Source: DAOTUL01 sp034437435 (GTDB lineage Bacteria; Chloroflexota; Anaerolineae; Aggregatilineales; Phototrophicaceae). From it: a DNA stretch of 6,317 nt. The notes beneath the pieces are model-generated. The model was not told where the DNA came from. It did not search any database and worked only from the letters and a program-made list of their open reading frames with translations. The number at the start of each line of letters is the position of its first letter. Position 1 is the stretch's first letter. The stretch is taken from contig CAYQJO010000246.1 of assembly GCA_964417785.1 (NCBI GenBank), positions 1 through 6,317 on the forward strand, written 5' to 3'. The translations under genes and the position numbers were made by a program. Below, piece by piece: positions 5,368 to 6,317 of the stretch.

Positions 5368-6317
5368 ATGCGTTCTATCAAACTTGTTCTGGTTATGCTG
5401 GTGTTTCTGGCTGCCGCTGTGGTGTTGGCCCAGGATACGGCCCGCATCGAGATTGAAGGGGTGATTGCCGATGTCACGGGTGATACCATCGTGGTGAATG
5501 GACAGATTATCAACATCGCTGATGCTCTGATTGATGACGATGTTCGCCTGCGTGCCGGTGAAGTGGTCGAGGTCTACGGCGTCATCGAGGGTGGTCTGTT
5601 GATCGCCTATCTGATTGATGATGTCGATGATGGTGATGCGCGTGAGTCTGCCGAGATCAAAGGCGTTGTCGAGGCCCTGGAAGGCACGGTGATGACCGTT
5701 TCCGGTCTGGTGGTGGACATCAGCAGCGCCACCTTTGATGATGACACTGTTGGTATTGGTGATCGGGTGGAGGTCTACGCTCTCTTCCAGAATGGTGCCT
5801 GGATCGCGCAGCGTGTTGACGATGACGACGATGACGATCTGATCGACCTGGATGACAACGATTATGAACTGCGTGGTGTACTCGAAGAACGGGGAGACAA
5901 CTTTGTTGTGGTGAACGGTCGTACCATCGACACAACCCGCAGCCGTTTCGATGACGATGTCCGTCTGGGTGAGATGGTCGAAGTCGAGTTCACCATTGTT
6001 GAAGGCGAACCGGTTGCGCTGTATGTGGACGATCTGGACGACCTGGATGATGATCGTGACAGCTTCAGCATCGATGATGACGATGTGCCGACAGCGACCG
6101 AGACCGGGATAACGGCGCAGCAAGCAGCCAACATCGCGTTGGAAGTGTATCCGAACGCTACAGTTTCCGAGATCGAGCTGGATACACGTTATGACGATGG
6201 CAGGCTGGTGTGGGAAGTCGAACTGAGCAATGGCGTCGAGATTTATGTCAACGCGACCACCGGTATTCGTGTGGAGATCGATGTCCCCGGTCGTGACGAT
6301 GATCGTGATGACGACCG
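5368..6317 (+). CDS. Secreted Asp-rich protein with three DUF5666-like repeats and a PepSY domain, 3' end cut
   Basis: The open frame runs off the right edge after 316 full codons. Residues 1-21 form a signal peptide (basic MRSIK, hydrophobic core, probable cleavage after VLA before QD), so the protein is exported. Three units of about 58 residues follow at 26-85, 94-151 and 165-222. Each starts with E-I-x-G or E-L-R-G and has a V-V-N-G or similar turn, a DDD-containing loop, a G-x-x-V-E-V strand and a closing strand. This is the pattern of DUF5666 beta-barrel domains. A PepSY-like domain covers about 244-305 (TAQQAANIALEVYP, VWEVEL, TTGI). Each unit is followed by an Asp-rich linker, including seven consecutive Asp (151-157), and the frame ends inside another. 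Asp is about 17% of residues. PepSY is often linked to peptidase inhibition or extracytoplasmic sensing, but no function is established here. Metal (Ca) binding is only a guess. Transcription is divergent from the ABC exporter. Confidence 0.88.
   Translation, partial: MRSIKLVLVMLVFLAAAVVLAQDTARIEIEGVIADVTGDTIVVNGQIINIADALIDDDVRLRAGEVVEVYGVIEGGLLIAYLIDDVDDGDARESAEIKGVVEALEGTVMTVSGLVVDISSATFDDDTVGIGDRVEVYALFQNGAWIAQRVDDDDDDDLIDLDDNDYELRGVLEERGDNFVVVNGRTIDTTRSRFDDDVRLGEMVEVEFTIVEGEPVALYVDDLDDLDDDRDSFSIDDDDVPTATETGITAQQAANIALEVYPNATVSEIELDTRYDDGRLVWEVELSNGVEIYVNATTGIRVEIDVPGRDDDRDDD
5443..6033 (+). repeat. Three tandem DUF5666-like units (protein-level repeat)
   Basis: Units lie at about 5443-5622, 5647-5820 and 5860-6033. 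They align at protein level by the shared order strand-G-V, hydrophobic pair plus N-G or S-G turn, DDD loop, G-x-x-V-E-V. DNA identity between units is low, apart from recurring GAT/GAC runs, so the duplication is old. Confidence 0.75.
6097..6282 (+). other. PepSY-like domain region
   Basis: Residues 244-305 of the secreted protein match the PepSY layout: a helix with Q-A-A-x-I-A-L, a P-N-A turn, a strand with E-I-E-L, D-G-R-L-V-W-E-V-E-L, and a closing V-N-A-T-T-G strand. The call rests on motif recognition only. Confidence 0.72.

Noticed and set aside
5821..5862. GAT/GAC run as a CRISPR or microsatellite repeat
   Set aside because: The run stays in frame, mixes both Asp codons and is one of several Asp-rich protein linkers. 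It has no repeat-spacer layout.
5227..6123. 298-codon open frame on the minus strand opposite the DUF5666/PepSY gene
   Set aside because: Its Ile/Val/His/Asp-rich low-complexity sequence is what GAT/GAC runs give when read backwards. The plus frame has a signal peptide, a ribosome binding site and domain structure.

Overview
The window holds four closely spaced genes on the minus strand and one gene on the plus strand. Two of the five are cut by the window edges. The genes are bacterial: they have Shine-Dalgarno sites, overlapping genes and sigma70-like promoters. By eye the G+C content is a little above 50%. The rightmost protein joins DUF5666-like repeats to a PepSY domain, and the sugar genes encode proteins without export signals. 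Both would fit a Chloroflexota-like or similar environmental bacterium, but the taxon is a weak inference.

Layout in order of minus-strand transcription: (1) an ABC exporter half-transporter (5193 to 3412) behind a good sigma70-type promoter at 5226-5253. (2) A 93-bp gap (3319-3411) with a perfect -35 box and several dyad symmetries, including a perfect 9+9 inverted repeat. (3) A GH29 alpha-L-fucosidase (3318 to 2038). (4) A complete sulfatase-superfamily enzyme (2025 to 562), whose ribosome binding site covers the fucosidase stop codon. (5) A second, GTG-started sulfatase (565 to beyond position 1) that overlaps the previous stop by 4 bp (GTGA). Divergent from all of these, on the plus strand from 5368 to past the right edge, lies a secreted, very Asp-rich protein with three DUF5666-like repeats followed by a PepSY domain.

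How the genes work together: fucosidase, sulfatase and sulfatase form a tightly coupled catabolic operon, most simply read as desulfation and defucosylation of a sulfated fucose-containing glycan (fucoidan fragments, sulfated mucin or similar). None of the three has a signal peptide, so the chemistry is expected in the cytoplasm on imported oligosaccharides. The two sulfatases are not recent duplicates: they differ in the metal-site motif (DD versus DT) and in the GKWH region. The ABC protein is of exporter type, not a sugar importer, so the importer must lie elsewhere. The DUF5666/PepSY gene is probably an unrelated neighbour. I saw no RNA gene, insertion sequence, CRISPR array or phage gene.
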